Shown one piece after another: positions 20,489-30,625 of a stretch of DNA of 64,000 nucleotides. The stretch spans positions 3,534,001 to 3,598,000 of the forward strand of contig JBBCGH010000001.1 in the NCBI GenBank assembly GCA_037200445.1, written 5' to 3'. A program made the translations under genes and the position numbers. The notes beneath the pieces are model-generated. The model made no database searches, had not been told where the DNA came from, and saw only the letters and a program-made list of their open reading frames with translations. Source of the stretch: Alphaproteobacteria bacterium. GTDB lineage: Bacteria > Pseudomonadota > Alphaproteobacteria > Rhizobiales > Xanthobacteraceae. Positions within the stretch are counted from its first letter, which is position 1; each line of letters opens with the position of its first letter.

Positions 20489-20653
20489 GCTCGAGCCCTT
20501 GGGGCCGCTCCACATTCCTGATCGCTCCATTTCGGGTCACGGCTGCGACAAGCGCGGACGTCGCACGTCGGCGAGCCAATGCTGATGTGAGGCCGTGGAT
20601 GTAGCGCGCATGACGCGCTGACGCAACTGGGTGCGCCATAACTTTCCCGCGAG

Positions 20654-21833
20654 TCAGCGATGCAACCAGCGCCCGACGCGCGCCACGGCTTCGCGCATAT
20701 CGGCGGAGGAACCGGCGTAGCAGAAACGCACGAAATGCCTGCCGTCGAGGGGATCGAAGTCGATGCCGGGCGTCGCCGCCACGCCCGCCTCCTCCAGCAT
20801 GCGCTTGGCGAAATCGAAGCTGTCGTCGGTAAAATCCGACACGTCGGCGTAGAGATAAAACGCACCGTCGACCGGCAGGAACCGGGTGAGGCCGGCTTTC
20901 GGCAGCCCTTCGACCAGGATGCGCCGGTTCTCCTCATAGCCGTGCTTGACGGCTTCCATCTCGTCGCGCCCCTCGAACGCCGCCGCTGCGGCGACCTGCG
21001 AGAGCGTCGGCACCGAGATGGCGAGGTTCTGCTGCAACCGCTCGATCGGGCGCACCAGCGCCTCGGGTGCGACCGTCCAGCCGATACGCCAGCCGGTCAT
21101 GCAGAAATATTTCGAGAACGAGTTGATGATCATCGCATTGTCGGAGAATTTCGCCGCGGTCTCGGCCGGGAACGCATAATCGAGCCCGTGGTAGATCTCG
21201 TCCGAGATGAAGCGGATGCCCTCCCCCTCGGCCGCCGCGATCAGTTCGGCAAGCGCTTCCGCGCGCATCATGGTGCCGGTCGGATTGGCGGGGCTTGCGA
21301 CCAGCACGCCCCTTGAGCGGGGTGCGCCGGTGCGCCTCGAGGAGCGACTCGATCGTGATCGACCAGCGCGTCGCCTCGGAAATCGGGATCAGCACCGGCT
21401 CGCAGCCAAGCGCAGTAAGGATGTGACGGTAGGGCGGATAGCCGGGGCATGCGACCGCGACGCGGTCGCCCGGCTCGAACAATGAGAGAAAGGCGAGGAT
21501 GAACCCGGCCGAGGAGCCGGTCGTCACGACGATCCGCGCCGGTTCCACCGTCACGCCGTGCGTCTGCGCATAGTGGCGCGAGATTCGCGCGCGTAGCGCC
21601 GGGATGCCGAGCGCTGCGGTGTAGCCGATGTCGCCCGTATCGAGCGCCGCCCTGGCGGCCGCGATGGCGGTGCGCGGGGCAGGCGCGGCCGGCTGACCGA
21701 CCTCCATGTGAATCACGTGGCCGCCGGCTGCCTCGATGCGCGCGGCCGCGGCCATCACGTCCATCACCATGAAAGGCGGAACGTCGCTGCGCGCGGACGG
21801 CACCAACAGGCGGCGCGCGGTATCGAGCATCAA
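20654..21833 (-). CDS. Class I/II PLP-dependent aminotransferase, one frameshift
   Basis: A fold type I aminotransferase of about 392 residues. PANPTGT and the PLP lysine in SFSKYFCMTGWRIG are clear, as is the C-terminal arginine in HFVRFCYAG that binds the substrate carboxylate. The frame changes once near 21310: TPLKG is followed in the other frame by LVASPANPTG, and one extra G in a GGGG run explains it. It is divergent from the bepA-type gene. Amino acid specificity cannot be assigned. Confidence 0.85.
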
Positions 21834-21993
21834 GGGTTCTCCTGAGTTTTCAGACCGTTATCCCGCCTCGCTGGCGCCGCAATCGGCAGGCTTCTGGTTC
21901 GTCGGCGGCGCCGCGAGGCGGAAGCGGCGCGCGTTGACCCCAGCCGCCCGGGTCCGTAATTTGCGGCGAAATAGCGGATTCACAGGATTCCGG

Positions 21994-23490
21994 ATGGCCG
22001 GCGAGACACCTAGCAGGGCGCGCCGCGCGATGCCAGCAGCGCGCGGAATAGCCATCGCGATGGCGGCGGCGCTCGTGCTGACGAGCCAGCCGGCATTCTC
22101 CCAGCCGAAGGGCGGGCCGAACGGGGGCCTGCCGGTCATCCGCGACGCCGAGATCGAACAGCTGATGCGCGACTATACCGCGCCGATCCTCAAGACGGCC
22201 GGCCTCGCGCAGCAGAACGTCCAGGTCGTGCTGATCAACGAGCGCGCATTCAACGCCTTCGTGATGGACGGCCGCCGCATCTTCATCAATGTCGGCGCGC
22301 TCTATGACGCCAAGACCCCGAACGAGATCATCGGCGTGCTGGCGCACGAGACCGGCCATATGGCGGGCGGCCACCTGTCGCGCTTGCGCGAGCAGCTGGC
22401 GAATGCGCAAACGGCCGCGATCATCGCGACGCTCCTCGGCGTCGGCGCCATGGTGGGCGGCGCGACTACAGGCGGCGCCGCCGGCGCCAATATCGGACAA
22501 GCCGCGCCGGCGATCCTGCAGGCCCCGCAGGAGATGATCCGCCGCTCGCTCCTGTCCTATGTGCGCGCGCAGGAAGAGGCGGCAGACCGCGCGGGCGTCA
22601 AATTCCTCAATGCCACGCAGCAGTCCGCGAAGGGCATGTATGTGACCTTCAAGCGCTTCGCCGACGACCAGTTGATCATCTCGTCGCGCATGGATCCCTA
22701 CCAGCAGACCCATCCGATGCCGCGCGAGCGCATGGCGATGCTGGACGACCTGATCAAGACCAACAGCTACTGGGACAAGACGGATTCGCCCGAGCTGCAG
22801 CAACGCCACGACCTGATGCGCGCCAAACTCTCGGGCTTCCTCGACCGGCCGGATACGGTCGCGCGGCGCTACCCCTCGACCGACACCAGCCTGCAGGCCC
22901 GCTATGCGCGCGCGATCTCGGCCTACCGCACCAGCAATCTGTCGAGTGCGCTGACGCAGATCGATGCGCTGATCCAGAGCCAGCCGAGCAATCCTTACTT
23001 CCACGAGCTCAAGGGGCAGGCGCTGCTGGAAAGCGCGCATCCCGCGGAAGCGATCGCGCCGTTGCGGCGCGCTGCAGCGCTCGCGCCGAACGCCACGCTG
23101 ATCCGCATCATGCTCGGCCAGGCGCTGATCGCGACCGGCGAGAACAAACATTCGGACGAGGCGATCCCGCTGCTGCGCGTCGCCATGCAGAAGGAGTCCG
23201 AGATGCCGGAGGTGTACTCGCAGCTTGCGATGGCCTATGGCCGCAAGGGCGATCTCGCCGACGCCGACCTCGCCTCCGCGCAGGCCGCGCTTGCCCGCGG
23301 CGACCAGAAGACGGCGCGCGAGCTTGCGGCGCGCGCCAAGACCCGCTTTCCGACCGGTTCGCCCGGCTGGGTCAAGGCGGACGACATCGTCGGACTGAAG
23401 GAAGCCAAAACCAGCATCTTCGGCACCCCGAAATTTACCATCGGCCCCGTACAACGCGGCGGGGCGACCATGACAGGACCCAGTCAATGA
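21994..23490 (+). CDS. bepA: M48 family metalloprotease with TPR (BepA/YfgC type)
   Basis: A periplasmic zinc metalloprotease/chaperone of 498 residues that helps outer-membrane protein assembly. A signal peptide ends near residue 36 (SQPAFSQ). The zinc motif HETGH is at residues 118-122, with the third ligand probably the Glu in AQEEAADRAG. A loop rich in Gly/Ala follows the active site. The C-terminal half is a TPR array (NPYFHELKGQALLES onward). The ATG at 21994 is chosen because it starts just before the signal peptide; the frame is open farther upstream but that part overlaps the divergent aminotransferase start. Its stop overlaps the dsbA-like start by 4 bases. Confidence 0.88.
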   Translation: MAGETPSRARRAMPAARGIAIAMAAALVLTSQPAFSQPKGGPNGGLPVIRDAEIEQLMRDYTAPILKTAGLAQQNVQVVLINERAFNAFVMDGRRIFINVGALYDAKTPNEIIGVLAHETGHMAGGHLSRLREQLANAQTAAIIATLLGVGAMVGGATTGGAAGANIGQAAPAILQAPQEMIRRSLLSYVRAQEEAADRAGVKFLNATQQSAKGMYVTFKRFADDQLIISSRMDPYQQTHPMPRERMAMLDDLIKTNSYWDKTDSPELQQRHDLMRAKLSGFLDRPDTVARRYPSTDTSLQARYARAISAYRTSNLSSALTQIDALIQSQPSNPYFHELKGQALLESAHPAEAIAPLRRAAALAPNATLIRIMLGQALIATGENKHSDEAIPLLRVAMQKESEMPEVYSQLAMAYGRKGDLADADLASAQAALARGDQKTARELAARAKTRFPTGSPGWVKADDIVGLKEAKTSIFGTPKFTIGPVQRGGATMTGPSQ

Positions 23491-24230
23491 ACCGCATTAT
23501 TCCGCTCGCTTTTGCGCTGGCACTCGGAGCAAGCGGAGCGCCCGCCCATGCGCAAGGCTTCTCGGAGCCGCAGCGCGGCGAGATCGAGAAGATCATCAAG
23601 GATTATCTGCTGGCGCATCCCGAGGTGCTGCAGGAGGCGATGGCCGAGCTCGAGAAGAAGCAGCAGGTCGCCGAAACCGAGAAGGCGCGCTCCGCGATCA
23701 AGAACCATTCGGACGCGCTGTTCAATTCGCCGCGCCAGGTCGTGCTCGGCAATCCGCAAGGCGACGTCACCTTCGTCGAGTTCTTCGACTACAACTGCGG
23801 CTACTGCAAGCGCGCGCTGAGCGACATGACCACCCTGCTCAACAATGATCCGAAGCTCAAAATCGTGCTGAAGGAATTCCCGGTGCTCGGGCCGGGCTCG
23901 GTCGAGGCCGCGCAGGTCGCAGTCGCGGTGCGGATGCAGGACAAGACCGGCAAGAAGTATCTCGACTTCCATCAGAAGCTGCTCGGCGGCCGCGGCCAGG
24001 TCGACAAGGCAAAGGCGCTCGCCGCCGCGAAGGATGCCGGGCTCGACATGGCGCGCATCGAGAAGGACCTGAAGAGCGACGAAGTCGCCAAGACGCTCGA
24101 GGAGAGCATGAAGCTCGCCGAGGCGCTGGGGCTCAACGGCACGCCCAGCTATGTCATTGGCAACGATGTCGTGATCGGCGCGGTCGGGCTCGCCGGTCTG
24201 ACCCAGAAGATCCAGGCCGCACGCCAATAG
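23487..24230 (+). CDS. DsbA family periplasmic thiol oxidoreductase
   Basis: A 247-residue secreted thioredoxin-fold protein. Signal peptide cleavage is likely after AHAQ. A helical N-terminal extension (residues 24-85) is of the Com1/ScsC type. The redox motif CGYC is at residues 104-107, and the cis-proline loop is GTPSYVIG near residue 219. It is translationally coupled to the M48 protease (ATGA overlap), consistent with a joint role in envelope protein quality control. Confidence 0.9.
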   Translation: MNRIIPLAFALALGASGAPAHAQGFSEPQRGEIEKIIKDYLLAHPEVLQEAMAELEKKQQVAETEKARSAIKNHSDALFNSPRQVVLGNPQGDVTFVEFFDYNCGYCKRALSDMTTLLNNDPKLKIVLKEFPVLGPGSVEAAQVAVAVRMQDKTGKKYLDFHQKLLGGRGQVDKAKALAAAKDAGLDMARIEKDLKSDEVAKTLEESMKLAEALGLNGTPSYVIGNDVVIGAVGLAGLTQKIQAARQ

Positions 24231-24234
24231 CCGC

Positions 24235-24690
24235 ATGGCCAAGACGATCTACGTCCTCAACGGCCCGAACCTGAATTCGCTTGGGACCCGCGAGCCGGAA
24301 AAATACGGCCGTTCGACACTCAAGGACGTCGAGAAACTATGCCGCAAGACGGCCGCGCGTTATGGGCTCGAGGTCGATTTCCGCCAGACCAGCCGCGAGG
24401 GCGAGCTGGTCGAATGGTTTCACGAGGCCAGGGCGAAGAAGGTCGCCGGCATCGTGATCAATCCCGCGGCCTACACCACGACCTCGATCGCGATCCTCGA
24501 TGCGATCCTCGCGGTCGCCATTCCGACCGTCGAAGTGCACATCACCAACATCCATCAGCGCGAGGAATTCCGCCAGATCTCCTATGTCTCGAAGGGGGCG
24601 AAGGGGGTGATCGTCGGGCTCGGCGTCGAGGGCTATGCGCTTGCCATCGAAGGCCTCGCGTCGTTGATTGGCGCGAAGGCGAAGAGCTGA
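24235..24690 (+). CDS. aroQ: 3-dehydroquinate dehydratase, type II
   Basis: Shikimate-pathway enzyme of 151 residues that converts 3-dehydroquinate to 3-dehydroshikimate. The signature [18 protein letters not shown] carries the catalytic Tyr, followed by [12 protein letters not shown] and [14 protein letters not shown] (catalytic His). This member has NPAAYTTTS where most have NPAAYTHTS. The dsbA-aroQ-accB-accC order is common in the group. Confidence 0.95.
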   Translation: MAKTIYVLNGPNLNSLGTREPEKYGRSTLKDVEKLCRKTAARYGLEVDFRQTSREGELVEWFHEARAKKVAGIVINPAAYTTTSIAILDAILAVAIPTVEVHITNIHQREEFRQISYVSKGAKGVIVGLGVEGYALAIEGLASLIGAKAKS

Positions 24691-24718
24691 TCTAATTCAC
24701 ACGAAACCGGGCGACGGT

Positions 24719-25171
24719 GTGAGCGAACAAGACCTGATCCGCGAGCTGGCAAAGCTCATCGACGAAACCGGCCTCAGCGAGATCGAGGTCGAGCGCGAGG
24801 GCGTGCGCGTGCGCGTCGCGCGCCAGTCGGTGACGCAAGTTCTCGCGGGCGCCGCCGCACATGTGCCGCCGATCCCCGCGATCGCGCCCGCGCCGGCGGT
24901 CACCCCCGCGCCGCTCGCCGCCGATCCGGCCAAGCACCCGGGCGTCGTCACGTCGCCGATGGTCGGCACCGCCTATCGCTCGCCGGAGCCGACCGCGAAG
25001 CCCTTCGTCGACATCGGCTCGACCGTGAAGGCGGGCGACGCCTTGCTCATCATCGAGGCGATGAAGACCATGAACCAGATCCCCGCGCCGCGCGGCGGCA
25101 CGGTGACGCAAATTCTCTTCGAGGACAGCCAGCCGGTCGAATACGGCCAGCCGCTGGTGATCATTGAGTAG
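24719..25171 (+). CDS. accB: Biotin carboxyl carrier protein of acetyl-CoA carboxylase
   Basis: A 150-residue carrier. The biotinylated lysine is in EAMKTMN; a Pro/Ala-rich linker separates the short N-terminal region from the biotinyl domain. GTG at 24719 is chosen because VSEQDLIREL is the usual start in the group and no ATG fits. It ends directly at the accC start, without a gap. Confidence 0.93.
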   Translation: MSEQDLIRELAKLIDETGLSEIEVEREGVRVRVARQSVTQVLAGAAAHVPPIPAIAPAPAVTPAPLAADPAKHPGVVTSPMVGTAYRSPEPTAKPFVDIGSTVKAGDALLIIEAMKTMNQIPAPRGGTVTQILFEDSQPVEYGQPLVIIE

Positions 25172-26521
25172 ATGTTCGACAAGATCCTGATCGCCAACCG
25201 CGGCGAGATCGCGCTCCGGGTGCTACGCGCCTGCAAGGAGCTCGGGATCGCCACCGTCGCGGTGCATTCGACCGCCGACGAAGACGCGATGCACGTGCGG
25301 CTCGCCGACGAGAGCGTCTGCATCGGGCCGCCGCCGGCGCGCGACAGCTATCTCAATGTTCCGGCGCTCTTGACCGCCTGCGAGATCACCGGCGCGAACG
25401 CCGTGCACCCAGGCTACGGGTTTCTCTCCGAGAACGCGCGCTTTGCCGAAATCCTCGCCGACCACCAGGTGGAATTCATCGGCCCGCGCGCGGAACATAT
25501 CCGCCTGATGGGTGACAAGATCGAGGCCAAGCGCACCGCCAGGCGCCTCGGCATTCCGGTCGTGCCCGGCTCGGAGGGCGGCGTATCGTCCGATGCCGAG
25601 GCTTTGGCGCTCGCGCGCGGCATCGGCTTTCCGATCCTGGTGAAGGCCGCGGCCGGCGGCGGCGGGCGCGGCATGAAGGTCGCGCACACCGAGGACGATC
25701 TCTCCACCGCGCTCTCGACTGCGCGCGCTGAAGCGAAAGCGGCGTTCGGCGACGACGCGGTCTATCTGGAAAAATATCTGTCGAAGCCGCGCCACATCGA
25801 GATCCAGGTTCTGGGCGACGGCAAGGGGAATGCGATCCATCTCGGCGAGCGCGACTGCTCGCTGCAGCGCCGCCACCAGAAGATCTGGGAGGAAAGCCCC
25901 TCCCCTGCGCTCAATGCCGGCGCGCGCGACGAGATCGGCGCAACCGTTGCCACGGCGATGCGGGACTTGAAATATCTCGGCGTCGGCACCGTCGAGTTCC
26001 TCTACGAGAACGGCAAGTTCTATTTCATCGAGATGAACACGCGCATCCAGGTCGAGCACCCGGTGACCGAGATGGTCACCGAGATCGACCTGATCCTCGA
26101 GCAGATTCGCGTCGCGGCGGGCGGTGACCTGACCATCACGCAGGAGGAAGTGCGCTTCTCCGGCCACGCCATCGAGTGCCGCATCAATGCCGAGAACCCG
26201 GTGTCGTTCCGGCCCTCGCCCGGCAAGATCGTGCACTACCACCCGCCCGGAGGGCTGGGCGTGCGCGTCGATTCAGCCGTGTACCAGGGCTACGTCATCC
26301 CGCCCTATTATGACTCGCTGGTCGGCAAGCTGATCGTGCACGGCAAGACGCGCCAGGAATGCCTGATGCGGCTGCGCCGCTCGCTCGACGAGTTCGTGGT
26401 CGACGGGATCGACACGACGCTGCCGCTATTCCGCGCGCTGGTGCGCGAGCAGGACATCATCGACGGCGACTATCACATCCACTGGCTGGAACAGTATCTC
26501 GCGCGCGGCGGGATGGGTTAG
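25172..26521 (+). CDS. accC: Biotin carboxylase subunit of acetyl-CoA carboxylase
   Basis: A 449-residue ATP-grasp enzyme that carboxylates the biotin on AccB, the first step of fatty acid synthesis. Visible are FDKILIANRGEIALR at the start, the glycine-rich ATP lid KAAAGGGGRGMK, and the catalytic FIEMNTRIQVEHPVTE. The frame is fully intact. In related genomes aat usually follows; here about 9.5 kb of accessory genes intervenes. Confidence 0.97.
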   Translation: MFDKILIANRGEIALRVLRACKELGIATVAVHSTADEDAMHVRLADESVCIGPPPARDSYLNVPALLTACEITGANAVHPGYGFLSENARFAEILADHQVEFIGPRAEHIRLMGDKIEAKRTARRLGIPVVPGSEGGVSSDAEALALARGIGFPILVKAAAGGGGRGMKVAHTEDDLSTALSTARAEAKAAFGDDAVYLEKYLSKPRHIEIQVLGDGKGNAIHLGERDCSLQRRHQKIWEESPSPALNAGARDEIGATVATAMRDLKYLGVGTVEFLYENGKFYFIEMNTRIQVEHPVTEMVTEIDLILEQIRVAAGGDLTITQEEVRFSGHAIECRINAENPVSFRPSPGKIVHYHPPGGLGVRVDSAVYQGYVIPPYYDSLVGKLIVHGKTRQECLMRLRRSLDEFVVDGIDTTLPLFRALVREQDIIDGDYHIHWLEQYLARGGMG

Positions 26522-26578
26522 CCCGGCCCTCCCCATCCGTCACGCGGACGCACGTTCAGCCATCCCGAGAACGAAACT

Positions 26579-26755
26579 CTAGATTCGTACATCGGGCACG
26601 GGACCGAGCGTCTTGATCTGTCGAAGACAATCCTCATCGGTGGCATGCGGTCCGGTGACGAATGTCCCGCTCACTTTCGTGCCGTACCAGCCAGATTTGA
26701 CTCCGAGACGGGCCGCTTCTGTGGCGTCAACGTGACGCGTGGACAGAGGTGTCAT
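26579..26755 (-). CDS. Small hypothetical protein
   Basis: A 58-residue protein starting MTPLSTRHVDATEAARLG, with an AAGGAA site 5-6 bases before the ATG that favours this start over an upstream one. It contains KSGWYGTKVSGTFV. No family recognised; soluble, with one cysteine. Confidence 0.5.
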   Translation of the reverse strand: MTPLSTRHVDATEAARLGVKSGWYGTKVSGTFVTGPHATDEDCLRQIKTLGPVPDVRI

Positions 26756-26837
26756 TGGAATTTCCTTGTTTGAGAGGTTTGCGTGTCGTGCGCGTTCCGG
26801 CTGTCGAAGTGCGTTCAAATCGGAGGCGGCACCGTTG

Positions 26838-27587
26838 TTATCCTTTCAACTGTGCGGTGAACGACACTGTCAGCCGTGTGCCGCGCTCGCCGTCAGCGGG
26901 TGCAAACTTCAGCGTTCCGCCGATTTGTTTTGTGAGGGACTGAATGAGCTTCATTCCAAGTCCTTTCTGCTTCGTCGGGTCAAAATCCGCCGGCAACCCC
27001 GGTCCGTTGTCAGAGATCGAAAGCAGCACGGTCGGGGCAGAGCTCTCGATACGGACGATGATGTCGCCCGTCGCATATTTCACCGAATTGGTGATCGCCT
27101 CGGCAACCACAAAGCCGAGCGGTATTCCAAGCGCCGTCGGCAGGGTTATTTCCGCGCCTTCGACGACGACCGCCCGCCCGGCGCTCTTCTGCAGCAGCAG
27201 GTCCGCGATGTCGACGCACAGCGTCCGCAGGTATTGCTTGAACTCGACGCTCTTCTGACGATCGAGAAAGTGCAATCGCCGGTGCACGCGCCCAAACGCA
27301 GCGACGCGGCCAGCCGCGATGGTCAACTGAGCCGCCGCCTCCGGTGTCGGAGCGGCGAGGCTCTGCAGCGACAGGAGGCTCACGATCATCTGCAGGCTGT
27401 TGCCAAGCCGGTGATCGAATTCCTGCGCCATCAGGTCTTGCTGCAGGGACAGAACGCTCATCTCGCGGAGGAGTTCTTTCTCGCGCAGGAGCGAGGCGGC
27501 CAAGGCGGCCCGGTCCGTCTCACGCGGGGTCGTATGCGCATCGGAATGGCGGAGCTGGCGTTCGTCCGCCAGGTTTGAAACGCTCAC
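26838..27587 (-). CDS. HisKA_2-type sensor histidine kinase without sensor domain
   Basis: A 249-residue cytosolic kinase. The phosphoacceptor helix EFDHRLGNSLQMIVSLL places the His at residue 59. The HATPase part has the N-box around Asn167 (AEAITNSVKYA), DNGPGLP at 193-199, and KGLGMKLIQSL. There is no transmembrane segment and no PAS or GAF domain; only a 45-residue coiled-coil N-terminus precedes the dimerisation domain. GTG start with AAGGA 6 bases upstream. Kinases of this class often feed the PhyR/NepR/EcfG general stress pathway in alphaproteobacteria, which fits the EcfG-type promoters found 5-7 kb away; that link is inference. Confidence 0.85.
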   Translation of the reverse strand: MSVSNLADERQLRHSDAHTTPRETDRAALAASLLREKELLREMSVLSLQQDLMAQEFDHRLGNSLQMIVSLLSLQSLAAPTPEAAAQLTIAAGRVAAFGRVHRRLHFLDRQKSVEFKQYLRTLCVDIADLLLQKSAGRAVVVEGAEITLPTALGIPLGFVVAEAITNSVKYATGDIIVRIESSAPTVLLSISDNGPGLPADFDPTKQKGLGMKLIQSLTKQIGGTLKFAPADGERGTRLTVSFTAQLKG

Positions 27588-27839
27588 GAGTGATCCTTCG
27601 CCCGCTGCGAAGCGGAGTTAGATTCGCGAAAATGGCCGGGGCGAGCGCGCTCCGAAAGCGCTGCTATGAGACTCAGTACTCCCTTATCCAGCCGATGTCG
27701 ATGTTTTAGCTGGAGATCGCGTCGAATAGGCGCGCAGGGCTGGTTATCGGCTCCTGTCGTCGCCATGTGCTGTGCCGGTCCGCGATAGAATCGCAGTTCC
27801 CCCGACGATGCATCCCGGAGGTCCTGGAAAGGTTCAGAC

Positions 27840-28235
27840 ATGTTCACGCCCGAGCAGTTTCGCGCGAAAGCGGCCGAGTATGCCGAGCGCGTCAAGAGCT
27901 CAACGGTTGCGGACGAGACGCGTGAATTTCAGGCCCTTGAGAAGCGGTTCACCGCGCTGGCGAACAACGAACAATGGCTCGCGGACAACTACGACAGGAC
28001 AGTGCACGGGCCGGATGGTCGCCCGTCCACGGACCTCACCATCGCGGATGACGAAGATCTTATGCTGCGGTGCCTCGGGGCGGCGGTCGTCATGCAGTGG
28101 GGTAGGTTACCGACGAAGCTGCAACGAGAACTATTCGACAATGCCACGGCTGTCGGTGAACTCTCCCCGCGGCAGCTCGCGGTATCTCTCGCGTCCCGAT
28201 CCGGCGCGAAGGCGGAGCCTCGGTCCGACGGCTAA
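27840..28235 (+). CDS. Conserved hypothetical protein
   Basis: A 131-residue soluble protein. The N-terminal 50 residues are helical (MFTPEQFRAKAAEYAERVK, later FQALEKRFTALANNEQWL), a pattern common in small Rhizobiales hypothetical proteins. The rest has DLTIADDEDLMLRCLG and an acidic-basic mix. It is divergent from the HisKA_2 kinase, sharing a 250-base region, and ends 4 bases into the stop of the molybdenum hydroxylase (convergent). Confidence 0.65.
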   Translation: MFTPEQFRAKAAEYAERVKSSTVADETREFQALEKRFTALANNEQWLADNYDRTVHGPDGRPSTDLTIADDEDLMLRCLGAAVVMQWGRLPTKLQRELFDNATAVGELSPRQLAVSLASRSGAKAEPRSDG

Positions 28236-30505
28236 TCACCATCAATCGCCGCGAGCACCTTCGGCGGCGACATCGGCAGCTCGGTCAGCCGCTTGCCCGT
28301 CGCGCGCTCGATCGCATTCGCGATCGCCGCCATCGGCGGACAGATGTTGACCTCGGCAACCCCCTTCGCGCCGTAAGCATGATTGGGATTGGGCACCTCG
28401 ACCAGCACCGGCTCGATCATCGGCAGGTCGGAGGCAACCGGAATGCGGTAGTCGAGGAAGCCCGGATTCTCCAGCTGGCCCTTCGCGTTGTAGATGTACT
28501 CCTCGTTCAGCGCCCAGCCGATGCCCTGCACCACGCCACCCTGGATCTGCCCTTCGACATAGCTCGGGTGGATGGCGCGGCCCACGTCCTGCGCGGCGAC
28601 GAAGCGGAGGATCGTGACCTTGCCGGTGTCGGGATCGACCTCGACGTCGCAGAACTGCGTCGCGTAGCCCGGCGCGACCACGCTGGGATTGACGCCGGCA
28701 GCAGCGACGATCGGCCCGCCGGTTGAGCCGCGCGTCGCGGCGATCTCCTTGATCGACATCGGCTTGAAATCGCCGACGTTGCTGCTCGCGGGCCGCGCGT
28801 GGCCGTTCTCCCAGACCACGCCTTCGGGATCGACGCCCCATTTCTTGGCGGCGCGCTTGCACATGTCCGCGATGACGATCTTGGTGGCATCCACCACCGC
28901 CATGCCGGTGGCGAAGGTGACGCGCGAGCCGCCCGTCACGTGCGTGTAGCCGACCGAGGCGGTATCGGCGACGATCGGGCGGACCTGGTCGTAGTCGACG
29001 CCGAGCGTCTCGGCCGCCATGATCGCCATCGAGGCGCGCGAGCCGCCGATGTCGGGGCTGCCGGTCGCCACCACCACGGTGCCGTCGTCGTTGACATGCA
29101 CGGTCGCGCTCGACTCGCCGCCGCCGTTGAACCAGTAGCCGGACGCGACGCCGCGCCCCTGGTTCTTGCCGAGCGGCACCTTGTAGCCCGGATGATCGAT
29201 CAGCGCCTTGATGGTCTCGGCGTAGCCGTCGTGCCCGAGCGTTGCGCCGGAGAGCATCTTGGTCCCCTTCTTGGCGGCATTCTTCAGCCGCAGCGCCAGC
29301 GGGTCCATGCCGATCTTCTGTGCCAGCACGTCGAGCACGCTCTCGACCGCAAAGGCGCCGATCGGCGAGCCCGGCGCGCGATAGGCCGCGACCTTCGGGC
29401 GGTTGCTCACCACGTCGTAGCCCACCGCGCGTGCGTTCGCGATCTCGTAAGGGGCGAACGCGCACATGCAGGTGCTCATGAAGGGCGAGCCCGGAAACGC
29501 GCCGGCCTGCAGCTTGAACAGACCTTCGGCGGCGGTGATCGTGCCGTCGCGCTTGACGCCCATTTTCACCGTCATCGACGAACCCGAGGTCGGGCCGGTG
29601 GCGCGGAACACGTCCTCGCGGCTCATCACCGTCTTCACCGGATGGCCGGACTTGCGCGCCAGCACCACGGTCACCGGTTCGACGTAGACCACGGTCTTGC
29701 CGCCGAACGCGCCGCCGATCTCGGCCGGATAGACGCGCAGGTCGCCGACCTTCATGTTGAGCAGCGTCGCGGTGTAGTTGCGGACGACGAAATGGCCCTG
29801 GCTCGCGCTCCATAGCTCGCATTGGCCGTCGGCATCGAAACGGGCGACGCAGCCCTGCGGCTCGATATAGGCCTGATGCACCGCCGCGGTCTTGAACGAC
29901 AACTCGACGATCTCATCGGCCGCCGCGAAGCCGGCCTTGATATCGCCGATGTTGAATTCGTTGCGCTTGGCGATGTTCGAAGGCTTGGGCGGCGGCTCGA
30001 CGCCGCGCGTCACCATGTCCTCGAACAGCAGCGGCGCGTCCGGCTGCATCGCCTCGTCGACGTCGATGACGTGCGGCAGCACCTCGTAGTCGACCGCGAT
30101 CAGCGCGAGTGCCTCGTCGGCGATCGATTTGCTGGCCGCCGCCACGGCCGCGACCGGGTGGCCCTCATAGAGGACCTTCTCGCGCGCCATGATGTTGCGC
30201 GTCATGTGCCAGAAATTCTGTGCGACCCGCTCCGGCCCGACGTAGTCGAACTTCATCTCGGGGAAGTCCGCGCCGGTGATCACGGCCTTCACGCCGGGAA
30301 GTGCCGCAGCCTTCGCGGTATCGATCGAGCGGATGCGCGCATGCGCATGCGGCGAGCGCAGGATGCGGCCCACGAGCATGCCCGGCATCGCCATGTCGGA
30401 GCCGTACATCGCCGTCCCGGTGACCTTCGGCACGCCATCGGGGCGGATCGGCCGCGTTCCAACCCACTTGTAGCCCTTGGTCTCTGGTGCGGCGACGTCG
30501 TTCAC
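28232..30505 (-). CDS. Xanthine dehydrogenase family, molybdopterin-binding subunit
   Basis: Large catalytic subunit (757 residues) of a molybdenum hydroxylase. The N-terminal domain starts at VGTRPIRPDGVPKVTG. MoCo-binding segments include GGAFGGKT and QGGVVQGIGWALNEE. The catalytic Glu is expected in GVAEVNICPP near the C-terminus and is present. GTG at 30505 is chosen because GAGGAG lies just upstream and NDVAAPETKG begins the conserved part; longer starts run into non-conserved sequence. The FAD and iron-sulfur subunits are divergent on the plus strand. Substrate could be a purine, aldehyde, aromatic or CO; the active-site loops do not settle it from sequence alone. Confidence 0.88.
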   Translation of the reverse strand: MNDVAAPETKGYKWVGTRPIRPDGVPKVTGTAMYGSDMAMPGMLVGRILRSPHAHARIRSIDTAKAAALPGVKAVITGADFPEMKFDYVGPERVAQNFWHMTRNIMAREKVLYEGHPVAAVAAASKSIADEALALIAVDYEVLPHVIDVDEAMQPDAPLLFEDMVTRGVEPPPKPSNIAKRNEFNIGDIKAGFAAADEIVELSFKTAAVHQAYIEPQGCVARFDADGQCELWSASQGHFVVRNYTATLLNMKVGDLRVYPAEIGGAFGGKTVVYVEPVTVVLARKSGHPVKTVMSREDVFRATGPTSGSSMTVKMGVKRDGTITAAEGLFKLQAGAFPGSPFMSTCMCAFAPYEIANARAVGYDVVSNRPKVAAYRAPGSPIGAFAVESVLDVLAQKIGMDPLALRLKNAAKKGTKMLSGATLGHDGYAETIKALIDHPGYKVPLGKNQGRGVASGYWFNGGGESSATVHVNDDGTVVVATGSPDIGGSRASMAIMAAETLGVDYDQVRPIVADTASVGYTHVTGGSRVTFATGMAVVDATKIVIADMCKRAAKKWGVDPEGVVWENGHARPASSNVGDFKPMSIKEIAATRGSTGGPIVAAAGVNPSVVAPGYATQFCDVEVDPDTGKVTILRFVAAQDVGRAIHPSYVEGQIQGGVVQGIGWALNEEYIYNAKGQLENPGFLDYRIPVASDLPMIEPVLVEVPNPNHAYGAKGVAEVNICPPMAAIANAIERATGKRLTELPMSPPKVLAAIDGD

Positions 30506-30625
30506 GGCGGTCTCCTCGGCGAGATGTTTGGGCGAAGGGTCGCGCGGGCCGCACCCAAATGCAAGCGCTGGACCGGCACCGCCCGCATGGACTAGCGTCC
30601 GTCCCAAAGACGTTCGGGAGACGCC

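Noticed and set aside
21736-21993. Longer M48 protease start
   Set aside because: The added 86 residues are basic, without homology signal, overlap the divergent aminotransferase start, and would bury the signal peptide.
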